The position numbers and the translations under genes were made by a program. Shown in pieces: positions 16,073-24,974 of a stretch of DNA of 64,000 bases (positions are counted from its first letter, which is position 1; every line of letters starts with the position of its first letter). The stretch lies in contig NZ_LRPE01000011.1 in the NCBI RefSeq assembly GCF_001605885.1, positions 62,001-126,000 of the forward strand, read 5' to 3'. The stretch is from Acinetobacter lactucae. Lineage in GTDB: Bacteria > Pseudomonadota > Gammaproteobacteria > Pseudomonadales > Moraxellaceae. The notes below the pieces were generated by a model. It was not told where the DNA came from and made no database searches. It saw nothing but the letters and a program-made list of their open reading frames with translations.

Positions 16073-17377
16073 ATGCCAAAAAAATCCAAAGAACTTTCAG
16101 CACTCAGTGTATCAAGAATTAAAGTGACTGGGCGACATTCTGTAGGGGGTGTTGATGGTTTGTGCCTGAACGTCGAAGGCAATTCTCGTGTCTGGATTCT
16201 GCGTGCTGTTGTAGGCAAACGCTTAGATAGAAATGGGAAACTAAAACCTCATCGCCGTGATATTGGTCTTGGTCCCTACCCTGAAGTTTCTTTAGCTGAA
16301 GCACGAGCAAAAGCCACTGAATTCAGATTGCAAATCCGAAACGGGATTGACCCTATCCGACATAAACAGGAACAACGCGAGGCTTTACTTCTTCAACAAC
16401 ATCGTGAGAAGACTTTTCGTGAATGTGCCAAGATTGTAATTGATAAGAAAACTCTTGAGCTTAAAAATGAGAAACATATCTCGCAGTGGTCATCTACTTT
16501 AGAAACCTATATCTACCCTGTTATAGGTGATCGTGTGATTGGCTCTATTACTAAAACAGATATTGTTGCAGCTCTTGAGCCTATCTGGATAGAAATACAT
16601 GAAACGGCAAAACGGATTCGTGGTCGAATAGAAACTATTTTCGACTATGCTAAAGCTATGGAATATTTTGTTGGAGATAATCCAGCTGCATGGAAAGGTA
16701 ATTTAGAACCTATTCTCGGTAATTTGAAACAAGAATCGCGTCCACATCCCTCGTTACCTTATGAGCAGGTAGCTAAATTTATCCAGCATTTAAGACAGAA
16801 AAAAGGTATTTCTTCCAAAGCATTGGAATTTGCCATATTAACTGCTTGTCGTTCAGGTGAAGTATTTGGTGCTTTGTGGAAAGAGATCGATTTTAAAAAT
16901 AAGATCTGGATTATTCCAAAAGAACGAATGAAAGCAGATAAAGAACATCGAGTTCCTTTATCACAAGTAGCCATTAGTTTACTTGAACAACTTTATCAAG
17001 AAACCCATCCTCAACCAGGTGACTTTATTTTCCCTACACCACGTAGTGGTGAGATGCTTTCTGATATGTCCTTGACTGCGATGATCAAGCGCATGCATGA
17101 GCAGAAGTTTAAAGAAGATGGTATTGGCTATATTGATCCTAAGCAAAATCGAGTGATCACGACACATGGTTTCCGTTCAACTTTCCGTGATTGGTCAGCC
17201 GATAAAACAGATTATCCTCGTGAAGTCTGTGAACATGTATTAGCGCACAAACTACCAGATGAAGTTGAAGCTGCTTATTTACGTGGAGCTTATCTAGAAA
17301 AGCGCAAAAGATTAATGGAGGATTGGGCTAATTTCTGTAATGTACAATCAGCATCCAGTAATGGTATAAAAAATTAA
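16073..17377 (+). CDS. int: P4-type tyrosine integrase of the island
   Basis: A 434-residue tyrosine recombinase of the P4/DUF4102 type; the ATG at 16073 is preferred over an upstream TTG at 16043 because it gives the standard N-terminus. The arm-binding domain (residues 1-~90, RRDIGLGPYPEVSLAEARAK) is followed by a core-binding domain and the catalytic domain: TACRSGEVFG (Arg about 257), THGFRSTFRDW (His-x-x-Arg about 363-366), EHVLAHK (His about 390) and the Tyr in EAAYLRG (about 401). These enzymes integrate elements into tRNA 3' ends. Its position just inside attL identifies it as the enzyme that inserted the 15.9-60.88 kb island. Confidence 0.93.
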   Translation: MPKKSKELSALSVSRIKVTGRHSVGGVDGLCLNVEGNSRVWILRAVVGKRLDRNGKLKPHRRDIGLGPYPEVSLAEARAKATEFRLQIRNGIDPIRHKQEQREALLLQQHREKTFRECAKIVIDKKTLELKNEKHISQWSSTLETYIYPVIGDRVIGSITKTDIVAALEPIWIEIHETAKRIRGRIETIFDYAKAMEYFVGDNPAAWKGNLEPILGNLKQESRPHPSLPYEQVAKFIQHLRQKKGISSKALEFAILTACRSGEVFGALWKEIDFKNKIWIIPKERMKADKEHRVPLSQVAISLLEQLYQETHPQPGDFIFPTPRSGEMLSDMSLTAMIKRMHEQKFKEDGIGYIDPKQNRVITTHGFRSTFRDWSADKTDYPREVCEHVLAHKLPDEVEAAYLRGAYLEKRKRLMEDWANFCNVQSASSNGIKN

Positions 17378-17555
17378 ACTTCACATTACGTTCCTTTAGG
17401 CAATAAACATTATTCCACTGAAAAGCTCTATTTACAGCTGGTAAATTTAATAAATTAATACTTAACGGATCGATTTATATAATATTCACAAAAATCAATC
17501 CATATTTCTTCAATATATTTCTAGTATTTTAATAAAATTATTTATTAAAAATATT

Positions 17556-18296
17556 TCAAGTCACATTGGGAATACAGATATCACTCTGTCCATCTAAATC
17601 AAACAATCGATTTATTTGTCCACTTTCCAACTGACCTACTAAAAAGGCATCTACTATCTCGGCTGAATATTCACGGTCTCGTGGAACTGCCATCGCTTGC
17701 TTAATTTGAGTAAAACTATCATTCAACACCCTAAAGTCTGAATGAGCATTGGTAGTTCTAAACAAAGGCTGGCGTATACCCGCCGCTGCATCGACATTTC
17801 CTTCTACAAAATAATCAATTGCACTTTCAGAGGTATCTTTCCGAATTAATTCCGCATGTTCTAAAGTTCTACTGAGGAATAAATCATAAGCAGCGCCTTT
17901 ACCCACACTAATTTTAATACCTGCCCTATCTAAATCAGATACTGTATTAAAATCTGAATCTTGTTTTACCAAATAGGTTCCTTCAATAATTACGTATGGT
18001 CGCGAAAACGTGATTTTTTCAGCTCTTTTAGGCTCATCAGCTAGAAAAGCTAAATCCCATAGATTTTCCTCCAAACTTTCAAAAACTTTTCCTGCTGCAT
18101 TAAATGGAATCAATATATATGGCAAACTCACATATTCAGCAAATAATTTAGCTAATTCAACGGATACACCGCTTAGATTATCTTGATTATCTTTCCTTGC
18201 TAGAACAGGATTACCTAAATTAATTGCTATTCTTAATATCCCGGTTGGAGCTATTAATAATTTATTAACTTTTTCCATGAAAGGCTCTTGAGTCAT
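17556..18296 (-). CDS. Periplasmic-binding-protein-fold protein without signal peptide; candidate aconitate-isomerase-like enzyme
   Basis: A 246-residue protein of the SBP_bac_3 fold (VELAKLFAEYVSLPYILIPFNAAGKVFESL, WDLAFLADEPKRAEKITFSRPY, KISVGKGAAYDLFL). It starts MTQEPFMEKV after a Shine-Dalgarno AGGA and has no signal peptide, so it should stay in the cytoplasm, which is odd for a transport protein. It is the last gene of an operon with prpF and an aconitase, 15 bases after prpF. Aconitate isomerase of Pseudomonas is known to belong to this fold, so an isomerase role on trans-aconitate is a reasonable inference. No ABC permease or ATPase genes are nearby. Confidence 0.7.
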   Translation of the reverse strand: MTQEPFMEKVNKLLIAPTGILRIAINLGNPVLARKDNQDNLSGVSVELAKLFAEYVSLPYILIPFNAAGKVFESLEENLWDLAFLADEPKRAEKITFSRPYVIIEGTYLVKQDSDFNTVSDLDRAGIKISVGKGAAYDLFLSRTLEHAELIRKDTSESAIDYFVEGNVDAAAGIRQPLFRTTNAHSDFRVLNDSFTQIKQAMAVPRDREYSAEIVDAFLVGQLESGQINRLFDLDGQSDICIPNVT

Positions 18297-18311
18297 TTCT
18301 ATATCCTGTAC

Positions 18312-19475
18312 TTAAAATGAAAAAGAATTTAGAGAATTAGGAATATGTACATATCCATCCATAATAACTCTCGCGCTTCGGCTCATAATTGCCTTTTCTA
18401 CGATCCATTGATCATTAATAAATTGTGTCTGCGCCCCAACATTTACAGTCCCAGCAGTGTGACCTATTTGAACTTGTCTATTTCCAATTTCTCCCACAAT
18501 TTTATTAACTAAAGTTCCTTTTAAACATGCAGCGACTGCAACAGCGATAGCCCCTGTTCCAGTAATTGCATGGTGCAGCTTACCCATTGAAATGATTCGT
18601 GCAATTACATCAATTTGATCTTTAACAACTAACTTTCCTCCAGCAGCTTTATAGTCAGCAGGTTCTGCAACTAAACATAACTTAGGAGTATGGGGGCGAA
18701 TTCTAGTTGCTTCTTCAGGAGATTTCGCTAGGCCCATTACCACTGTGCAATTTGCTCTGATTGTCTCCATTAGGTTCAATAGTTTTAAATTATTATTGAT
18801 ATCAGATTGTGTTTCAGTCCCATCAAGCCCTAACTGCTTTGCATTAATGAAAATTGTGGGATTACCCGCATTTAATAAAGTGACTTCAACTTCTTTAAAC
18901 TCTGGAATATCAACAAAATCTATTACATTTCCAGTTGGTAGAATTCCTTCATCTGTACCACCTGGTTGGAGAAATTCAAGAACAACTTCTGCCCCAGGAA
19001 AAGTGACTCCATCTAGAACAAAATCACCTTCTTCTTGAACTTCTCCATCTTTCACAGGCACATAGGCAATAATCTGCTTTTGTATATTTTCCTGCCAAAT
19101 TCGTACAGTAGCCACTCCATCTCTAGGAGCATTAACTAAACCATTTCGTATAGCAAAAGGTCCGACAGCAGAACTGAGATTGCCACAATTTCCAGACCAA
19201 TCAACCACTGGATCCTCGATAGCTGGAGCACCAAACAAATAATCTACGTCACAATCCTTTCTAGTAGATTTTTTAATTATGACTACTTTACTTGTACTGG
19301 AGGTTGCGCCTCCCATACCATCAATTTGTTTTCCATACGGATCTGGACTGCCAACAACTCTAAGTATGAATGCATCTCGCTCAGGTCCCTGCGGTGGAAC
19401 ATCTTCATCTAGAAAAAAAACGCCTTTACTACTACCACCACGCATATAGATGGCAGGAATTCTCTTCTGTGTCAT
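18312..19475 (-). CDS. prpF: PrpF-family (methyl)aconitate isomerase
   Basis: A 387-residue protein of the PrpF family (diaminopimelate-epimerase fold). Family blocks include MRGGSSKGVFF (residues 9-19), GMGGATSSTSKV, CGNLSSAVGPFA and GHTAGTVNVGA near the C-terminus. PrpF moves the double bond between cis and trans forms of 2-methylaconitate, and has been crystallised with trans-aconitate. Translationally close to the aconitase gene (2-base gap). No prpB or prpC is present, so the classical methylcitrate cycle is not encoded here; work on aconitate or another tricarboxylate is more likely. Confidence 0.88.
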   Translation of the reverse strand: MTQKRIPAIYMRGGSSKGVFFLDEDVPPQGPERDAFILRVVGSPDPYGKQIDGMGGATSSTSKVVIIKKSTRKDCDVDYLFGAPAIEDPVVDWSGNCGNLSSAVGPFAIRNGLVNAPRDGVATVRIWQENIQKQIIAYVPVKDGEVQEEGDFVLDGVTFPGAEVVLEFLQPGGTDEGILPTGNVIDFVDIPEFKEVEVTLLNAGNPTIFINAKQLGLDGTETQSDINNNLKLLNLMETIRANCTVVMGLAKSPEEATRIRPHTPKLCLVAEPADYKAAGGKLVVKDQIDVIARIISMGKLHHAITGTGAIAVAVAACLKGTLVNKIVGEIGNRQVQIGHTAGTVNVGAQTQFINDQWIVEKAIMSRSARVIMDGYVHIPNSLNSFSF

Positions 19476-19477
19476 GA

Positions 19478-22099
19478 TTAATTACTCAATTTTGTAAATT
19501 TCTGATTTGCAAGTATTTCATTCAACAATTGCGGCAATAGTCCACCTTGACGAAAGAATTTCACATCTTCATATGTATCAAGACGACTGGTTACCTCTAT
19601 AGAAATTATTGAGTTGTCTTCCCTCTGAATAACTAAATTTAATTTATCTTGTGGTTTAAAATGATCAGTAATACCTTCAACTGAAAATGTTTCATAACCT
19701 GTAAGATTAAGAGTTTCTCTTGTTACTCCTTCAGGGAACTGAAGTGGTAAAATTCCTAAACCAGCTAGATTAGTTCGATGGATACGTTCAAAACTTTCAG
19801 CAACTACAACACGAACACCTAGTAATCTTGGACCTTTAGCTGCCCAATCTCGAGAGGAACCGCTACCATACTCTTTACCTGCAATAACAATCAGTGGTTG
19901 ATTTCGATTAGCGTATACACGTGCGGCTTCAAAAATAGTAGTTTCAGTTTTTTCAGGTAAAAGCATTGTCCAAGGACCTTCTCGGCCGTCTTGCATTAAC
20001 TCATTTTTTAAACGAGGGCTAGCAAATGTTGCTCTCTGCGCAGCCTCATGATTTCCTCGTCTAGTTCCATAAGAGTTGAACTCAGCTTTTTCAATCCCTA
20101 AGCTTTTTAAATAAATGCCAGCATCGCTATCTGGTAAAATTGCACCCGATGGAGAAATATGATCTGTTGTGATGTTATCCGATAACATTACTAAGACACG
20201 CATACCTTTTAAATCCTTTTCAGGATTAATGGCAGCCAAATCATCATTCCAATATGGCGGTTTTCTGATATAAGTACTTTCCGCTTCCCATTGGTATTGG
20301 GCTGAAGTAGAAGCCCGAACATCAGACAAGATCAAGCCAGCTTCACGAGGAACATTTTTATATGCTTGATCAAATAAATCAGCCGATAATGCACTACGCT
20401 CAATAGCATCTAGCTCATCGTCAGAAGGCCATAATTCATTGAGATAAACTGGTTTTCCTTCTTGATCGACCCCCAATGAATCTGTCTCAGGATTAATTAA
20501 ATAGCTTCCTGCTATTGCATACGCAACAATTAATGGAGGGGACATAATGAAAACTTCTCGAGCTAGAGGATGTACCCTGCCTTCAAAATTACGATTACCA
20601 GACGTTACTGCTACAGTTTCAAGCTTCTTATCACGAATTTCATCTTCAATTTCTGGTGAAAGTAATGGACCAGACATACCATTACAAGTTGTACATCCAA
20701 AACCAACCACGTTAAAACCTAATTTATCTAAATCTTTATTTAGACCAACTCGCTCTAGATAGTCTGAAACCACTTTAGAACCAGGAGCAAATGAGGTTTT
20801 AACCCAAGGAGCACGTTTTAGATTTCTTTTATGAGCATTTCTAGCAATTAGTGCTGCTGCGATAACGGCTCTCGGATTAGAGGTATTCGTACAACTAGTA
20901 ATTGCAGCTAAAACGATAGAACCATTTTCTAAATTTTCAGATGGTTTATTACTTATGTGCTGTTTGTTTTTTAAAATAATTCTTTGGTGAGGTTGCTTTG
21001 GACCCGATATTGATCGTGAAACTTCACCTAAATCTAAGCTAACTGTATAGTCATACTCAACATTATTAAGCATTGAATGCCATAATCCTTGTTGCTTTGC
21101 GTATTCTTCAGTTAATTGTGCAATGTGACCACCACGCCCGCTCAATTCTAAATATTCAATTGTTCGGTCATCTATTGCAAACATAGCCGAAGTTGCACCA
21201 AATTCAGGCGCCATATTTGAAATCGTGCCTCGATCTGCTAGAGAAAGCTGAGCAACGCCTGGTCCATAAAATTCTAAAATTTTACCGATTACACCAACTT
21301 TCCTTAACATTTCGGTCAATGCCAATGCGATATCTGTAGCAATATAACCTTGGGGTGGCTTACCCTCTAACTTAACGCCAACCACTTGTGGAATTCTCAT
21401 TTTTAATGATTTTCCAAGCATAGCGGCTTCGGCTTCAATTCCACCAACTCCCCATCCTAATACGCCAATTGCATTAATCATTGTCGTATGACTATCAGTA
21501 CCTACTAATGTATCTGGGAACGCCCACAACTCTTTATTGATTTTTTTTGTACCAATAACTGTTGTTAAGCGTTCAAGATTAATCTGATGTAAAATTCCAT
21601 TTCCAGAGGGAATAATTGAAAGATTATCAAAAGCTTTATTACACCAATCTAAAAATGCGAATCTCTCACTATTCCTTTTAAATTCAATTTTTTCGTTTTG
21701 AGATAATGCCTCCGCAGTTCCCCAATGTTCAACATTTAACGAGTGATCTACAACCAAATGGGTTGGGGTCATTGGATTCACTGATTTAGGGTTACCACCT
21801 TTTTCAGCTACCGCATCTCTTAAACCTGCAAGATCTACAAGCGCAGGAGTTCCTAATAAATCTTGTAAAACAACTCGAGCTGGTCTAAATGAAATATCAC
21901 TATCCTTCGTCCTTAATAAAATATCTTCTAAGGCCATCATAGGAGATTCTTCTGTTCTCAATATATTTTCAGCCATAATTCGATGGCTCAGTGGTAATTT
22001 TTCATAATTTCCACCGATACTTTTAACAGCACTTTCAATATCAATAATTCTGTATTCGATATCACAAATTTTAATTTTTTTTGACCAACTTATACTCAT
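19478..22099 (-). CDS. acnD: Aconitase-family hydratase, AcnD/AcnA-like
   Basis: An 873-residue monomeric aconitase. The iron-sulfur ligands are visible: TSCTNTSNP (Cys about 400) and GFGCTTCNGMSGPL (two Cys about 467 and 470). GSGSSRDWAAKGP and IHRTNLAGLGILPLQF of the swivelling domain are also present, as is GTDSHTTMINAIGVLGWGVGG. The AcnD branch dehydrates 2-methylcitrate and works with PrpF; AcnA converts citrate/isocitrate. The neighbouring prpF favours AcnD-like, but the transporter and binding-protein gene leave room for aconitate hydration. First gene of the minus-strand operon aconitase-prpF-binding protein. Confidence 0.85.
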   Translation of the reverse strand: MSISWSKKIKICDIEYRIIDIESAVKSIGGNYEKLPLSHRIMAENILRTEESPMMALEDILLRTKDSDISFRPARVVLQDLLGTPALVDLAGLRDAVAEKGGNPKSVNPMTPTHLVVDHSLNVEHWGTAEALSQNEKIEFKRNSERFAFLDWCNKAFDNLSIIPSGNGILHQINLERLTTVIGTKKINKELWAFPDTLVGTDSHTTMINAIGVLGWGVGGIEAEAAMLGKSLKMRIPQVVGVKLEGKPPQGYIATDIALALTEMLRKVGVIGKILEFYGPGVAQLSLADRGTISNMAPEFGATSAMFAIDDRTIEYLELSGRGGHIAQLTEEYAKQQGLWHSMLNNVEYDYTVSLDLGEVSRSISGPKQPHQRIILKNKQHISNKPSENLENGSIVLAAITSCTNTSNPRAVIAAALIARNAHKRNLKRAPWVKTSFAPGSKVVSDYLERVGLNKDLDKLGFNVVGFGCTTCNGMSGPLLSPEIEDEIRDKKLETVAVTSGNRNFEGRVHPLAREVFIMSPPLIVAYAIAGSYLINPETDSLGVDQEGKPVYLNELWPSDDELDAIERSALSADLFDQAYKNVPREAGLILSDVRASTSAQYQWEAESTYIRKPPYWNDDLAAINPEKDLKGMRVLVMLSDNITTDHISPSGAILPDSDAGIYLKSLGIEKAEFNSYGTRRGNHEAAQRATFASPRLKNELMQDGREGPWTMLLPEKTETTIFEAARVYANRNQPLIVIAGKEYGSGSSRDWAAKGPRLLGVRVVVAESFERIHRTNLAGLGILPLQFPEGVTRETLNLTGYETFSVEGITDHFKPQDKLNLVIQREDNSIISIEVTSRLDTYEDVKFFRQGGLLPQLLNEILANQKFTKLSN

Positions 22100-22306
22100 A
22101 TCAGGCTCCTTAACAACAACAAATTATTGCTCTTTTTTTTAAAAAAATACAATACATATTTTTTCAATAAAATAATTATTCTTTATTTTTCAATAAAATG
22201 TATTTAAAATAATAATCAAATAAACAAATACGGTTTTTAAAATTGTATTTTTTTATAAAAAAGTTCAATATTAGTAAGTGTAATTTTTAAGCTAAGGATT
22301 GCAACC
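22100..22306. promoter_or_regulatory. Divergent promoter region with long-spaced inverted repeat
   Basis: Very AT-rich spacer between the aconitase operon and the CitMHS gene. AAAAAAATACAAT (22141-22153) is the exact inverse of ATTGTATTTTTTT (22242-22254). TTTTTCAATAAAAT-type direct repeats occur between (about 22160 and 22188). The ATTGTAT halves are candidate sites for the GntR regulator encoded at 23756. Confidence 0.5.
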
Positions 22307-23644
22307 ATGCTCACTCTTTTAGGTGTAAGCATGATTATTTGCTTTATGTATTTGATCATGTCAAAAAAATTAAGTGCTTTAGTTGCTCTTACCCTCATTC
22401 CATTTATTTTTTCAATTATTGCTTGGCTATTAGGTTTTCATTTCGAAAGCTTAAGTCATATTGAATTAATAAAGCTTGGTGAAATGATGCTTGAGGGTAT
22501 TAAGAAGGTAGCCCCTATAGGAATTATGCTGCTTTTTGCCATTATGTATTTTGCGTTAATGATTGATTCAGGCCTATTTGATCCTTTCGTTAATTGGATC
22601 GTGCAATGTGTAAAAGGTGATCCTGTAAGAATTGCTATTGGTACAGTTATTTTAACAATGCTTATTTCCCTAGATGGTGATGGTTCTACTACTTATATGA
22701 TTTGTGTAACCGCAATGCTTCCACTTTATAAGCGCATTGGTATGAATCCTCTTATCATGACTGCGCTAATGATTCTAGCTAATGGGACAATGAATATAGT
22801 ACCTTGGGGAGGACCAACAGCTCGTGTTGCGAGTGCATTAAATATAGATCCAAGACATATTTTTGTTCCTATGTTACCTGCTTTAGTCATTGCGTGCTTA
22901 TGGTTGATTTTTATTGCCTATTTATATGGAAAATTTGAAAAGAAGCGTCTTGGGATAATTCATGAAATTAATATTAAAAAAAACTTTAATATTTCAATTT
23001 CCAAACATCTAGATGCACATCGACCAGATTTAAGAAAGTTCAATGCAGCATTAACCTTTATTTTGATGGTTTGCCTAATCATGGGCATATTACCAATGCC
23101 TATTTTATTTATGCTTGGTTTTTGCTTGGCATTAGCTGTAAATTATCCTTGTCTAGAAAAGCAAAAGCAACGTATCGCAATACATGCAAATACTGCTCTA
23201 AGTGTAGTTGGTGTAATTTTCGCAGCAGGTGTCTTTACAGGAATTCTAACTGGCACAGGCATAGTAGATGCGATGTCTCATGAATTTACAGCAATAATTC
23301 CACCAGTAATGGGGCCATATATGGCACCTATAACTGCTCTAATTAGTATTCCTCTTACTTTTTTTATGTCAAATGACGCATTTTATTATGGAGTCGTACC
23401 AATTTTGTCAGAAGCTGCATCTAACTATGGCATTACACCACTTGAAATTGCTAGAGCATCTTTAATTGGACAACCAGTTCATGTTTTATCGCCATTAGTT
23501 CCTTCAACTTATTTATTGTGTGGACTAGCAAGTGTTGAGTTTAACGAACATCAAAAATTCACAATCTGGTGGGCAATTTTGACATGTCTAATTTTTTTAA
23601 TTACAGCCCTTTTATTTGGAATATTTCCACTACTTAAAATTTAA
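22307..23644 (+). CDS. CitMHS-family tricarboxylate transporter
   Basis: A 445-residue protein with about twelve hydrophobic segments and CitMHS family blocks: LISLDGDGSTTYMI (about 123-136), NGTMNIVPWGGPTARVASAL and, near the end, SNDAFYYGVVPILSEAA. The family takes up metal-citrate or related tricarboxylates with protons. It faces away from the aconitase/prpF operon across a shared promoter region, which suggests it imports the substrate of those enzymes, for example aconitate or citrate. Start at the ATG 22307, which has a purine-rich AAGGATT upstream. Confidence 0.9.
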   Translation: MLTLLGVSMIICFMYLIMSKKLSALVALTLIPFIFSIIAWLLGFHFESLSHIELIKLGEMMLEGIKKVAPIGIMLLFAIMYFALMIDSGLFDPFVNWIVQCVKGDPVRIAIGTVILTMLISLDGDGSTTYMICVTAMLPLYKRIGMNPLIMTALMILANGTMNIVPWGGPTARVASALNIDPRHIFVPMLPALVIACLWLIFIAYLYGKFEKKRLGIIHEINIKKNFNISISKHLDAHRPDLRKFNAALTFILMVCLIMGILPMPILFMLGFCLALAVNYPCLEKQKQRIAIHANTALSVVGVIFAAGVFTGILTGTGIVDAMSHEFTAIIPPVMGPYMAPITALISIPLTFFMSNDAFYYGVVPILSEAASNYGITPLEIARASLIGQPVHVLSPLVPSTYLLCGLASVEFNEHQKFTIWWAILTCLIFLITALLFGIFPLLKI

Positions 23645-23755
23645 CTTACTAAATATCTTAGGACGAGTATTTTTTAAATAGGGCTAACGTAAATACATAG
23701 ACAATAGTATTATATTCACTTAATTTTTCTATTGGGCAAAATTTTTAATATATCT

Positions 23756-24649
23756 ATGAACTTAACTCCTTTACAAAACAAAGCGGTGAAAGATATTGTT
23801 TATTTTGTACGCCAAAACCAACTGCAACCCGGTCAACATTTAACCGAGCTAGAACTTAGCAAAGTACTACATATCTCGCGTACTCCTATTAAATTTGCTT
23901 TGCAATATTTGGCTAGTAAAGGAATGTTTATTCACGATAAAAATAGAGGTTTCTTTTTAGCCGAGTCTAATAATTATTATGCTGATCTCGCAAATGAAAT
24001 TGATAAGTCTGTAGATGACCCGCTCTACATTGAAATTGCAAGACGTCGATTAAGAAAAGAATTACCTGATAAATTTACTGAAACTGATTTTATTCGTCTA
24101 TTTAATACTTCTCGGAGTACATTAAAAAATGTATTAATCCGAATTCAGCAAGAAGGTTGGATTGAACAATGTGCTGGACAAGGTTGGTGTTTTTTACCTC
24201 TTATCGATTCAGTACAAGCTTATGAAGAAAGTTATGCCTACCGAGCGATAACTGAACCAGCTGGCATACTAATGCCAACTTTTATGATCGATTACGAAGT
24301 ATTAGAATTATGCAAGCAAAAACAATTATTTATTATTGATGGAAATTATCTAACAATGACACCATCAGAGTTATTTGAAAATAATGCTCAATTTCATGAA
24401 ATGCTTGCTGAATTTTCAGGCAATCGATTTCATTATCAAAATATTAAAAGAATTAATCAATTACGTCGTTTAGTTGAATATCATCAGGTAGTCGATCGTC
24501 ATCCAAGAAAAGCGCAAGCAGAAGAACACTTACAAATTATTCAATACTTAGAAAAAGGTGATCGACTTAAAGCTGCAGATATACTGAGACAACATCTTGA
24601 GCAAGCTCGACGTGTAAAAATAAATGAAAAAAACTTTAATAATAAATAA
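23756..24649 (+). CDS. GntR-family regulator with two winged helices and FCD-like domain
   Basis: A 297-residue protein from the ATG at 23756 (a TTG at 23732 is also in frame). Residues 1-~65 form a GntR winged helix (LQPGQHLTELELSKVLHISRTPIKFALQYL). Residues about 80-145 form a second, related one (ELPDKFTETDFIRLFNTSRSTLKNVLIRI). The rest is a helical FCD-type ligand domain with the usual spaced His/Asp/Glu (FHEMLAEFSGN, RHPRKAQAEEHLQI). It follows the CitMHS gene by 111 bases and very probably controls both it and the divergent operon in response to a (tri)carboxylate. Confidence 0.85.
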   Translation: MNLTPLQNKAVKDIVYFVRQNQLQPGQHLTELELSKVLHISRTPIKFALQYLASKGMFIHDKNRGFFLAESNNYYADLANEIDKSVDDPLYIEIARRRLRKELPDKFTETDFIRLFNTSRSTLKNVLIRIQQEGWIEQCAGQGWCFLPLIDSVQAYEESYAYRAITEPAGILMPTFMIDYEVLELCKQKQLFIIDGNYLTMTPSELFENNAQFHEMLAEFSGNRFHYQNIKRINQLRRLVEYHQVVDRHPRKAQAEEHLQIIQYLEKGDRLKAADILRQHLEQARRVKINEKNFNNK

Positions 24650-24974
24650 CTTAATTTAAAACTCTCCCAAAGAATATAAAATGGATTATATGTTGCCTTT
24701 TATATATTTAAGGCTTATTCAAAGTATGTATTCCACTCTCTTCTGAACATGATAAGGCGGCCGATCACAGAAGCCTTTAATGGATAAGAGACTCCAATAT
24801 ATAAATACGTAGCCTAATAAACAGGCTCTATTTACTCGCTCTTTTACCTCTGTAATCTATCTGGATCTAATATCATTATTCGTAAATATTGAATTATGAA
24901 AACGCATTAAGCACCTTTTTCAAGTTAATTAAGTGACATATCGTTTTCTTATAGATTAGAGAAAGGCTGTTTGA
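24650..24974. other. Intergenic junction between tricarboxylate and amidohydrolase sets
   Basis: 325 bases without an ORF or convincing terminator. Contains AAGGC/GCCTT short repeats around 24710 and 24773 and the promoter region of the amidohydrolase gene (AGAGAAAGG before its ATG). This is where the base composition changes by eye. Confidence 0.35.

Noticed and set aside
18312..22099. Classical 2-methylcitrate cycle operon
   Set aside because: prpB and prpC are missing and a tricarboxylate transporter is present, so propionate degradation alone is not supported.
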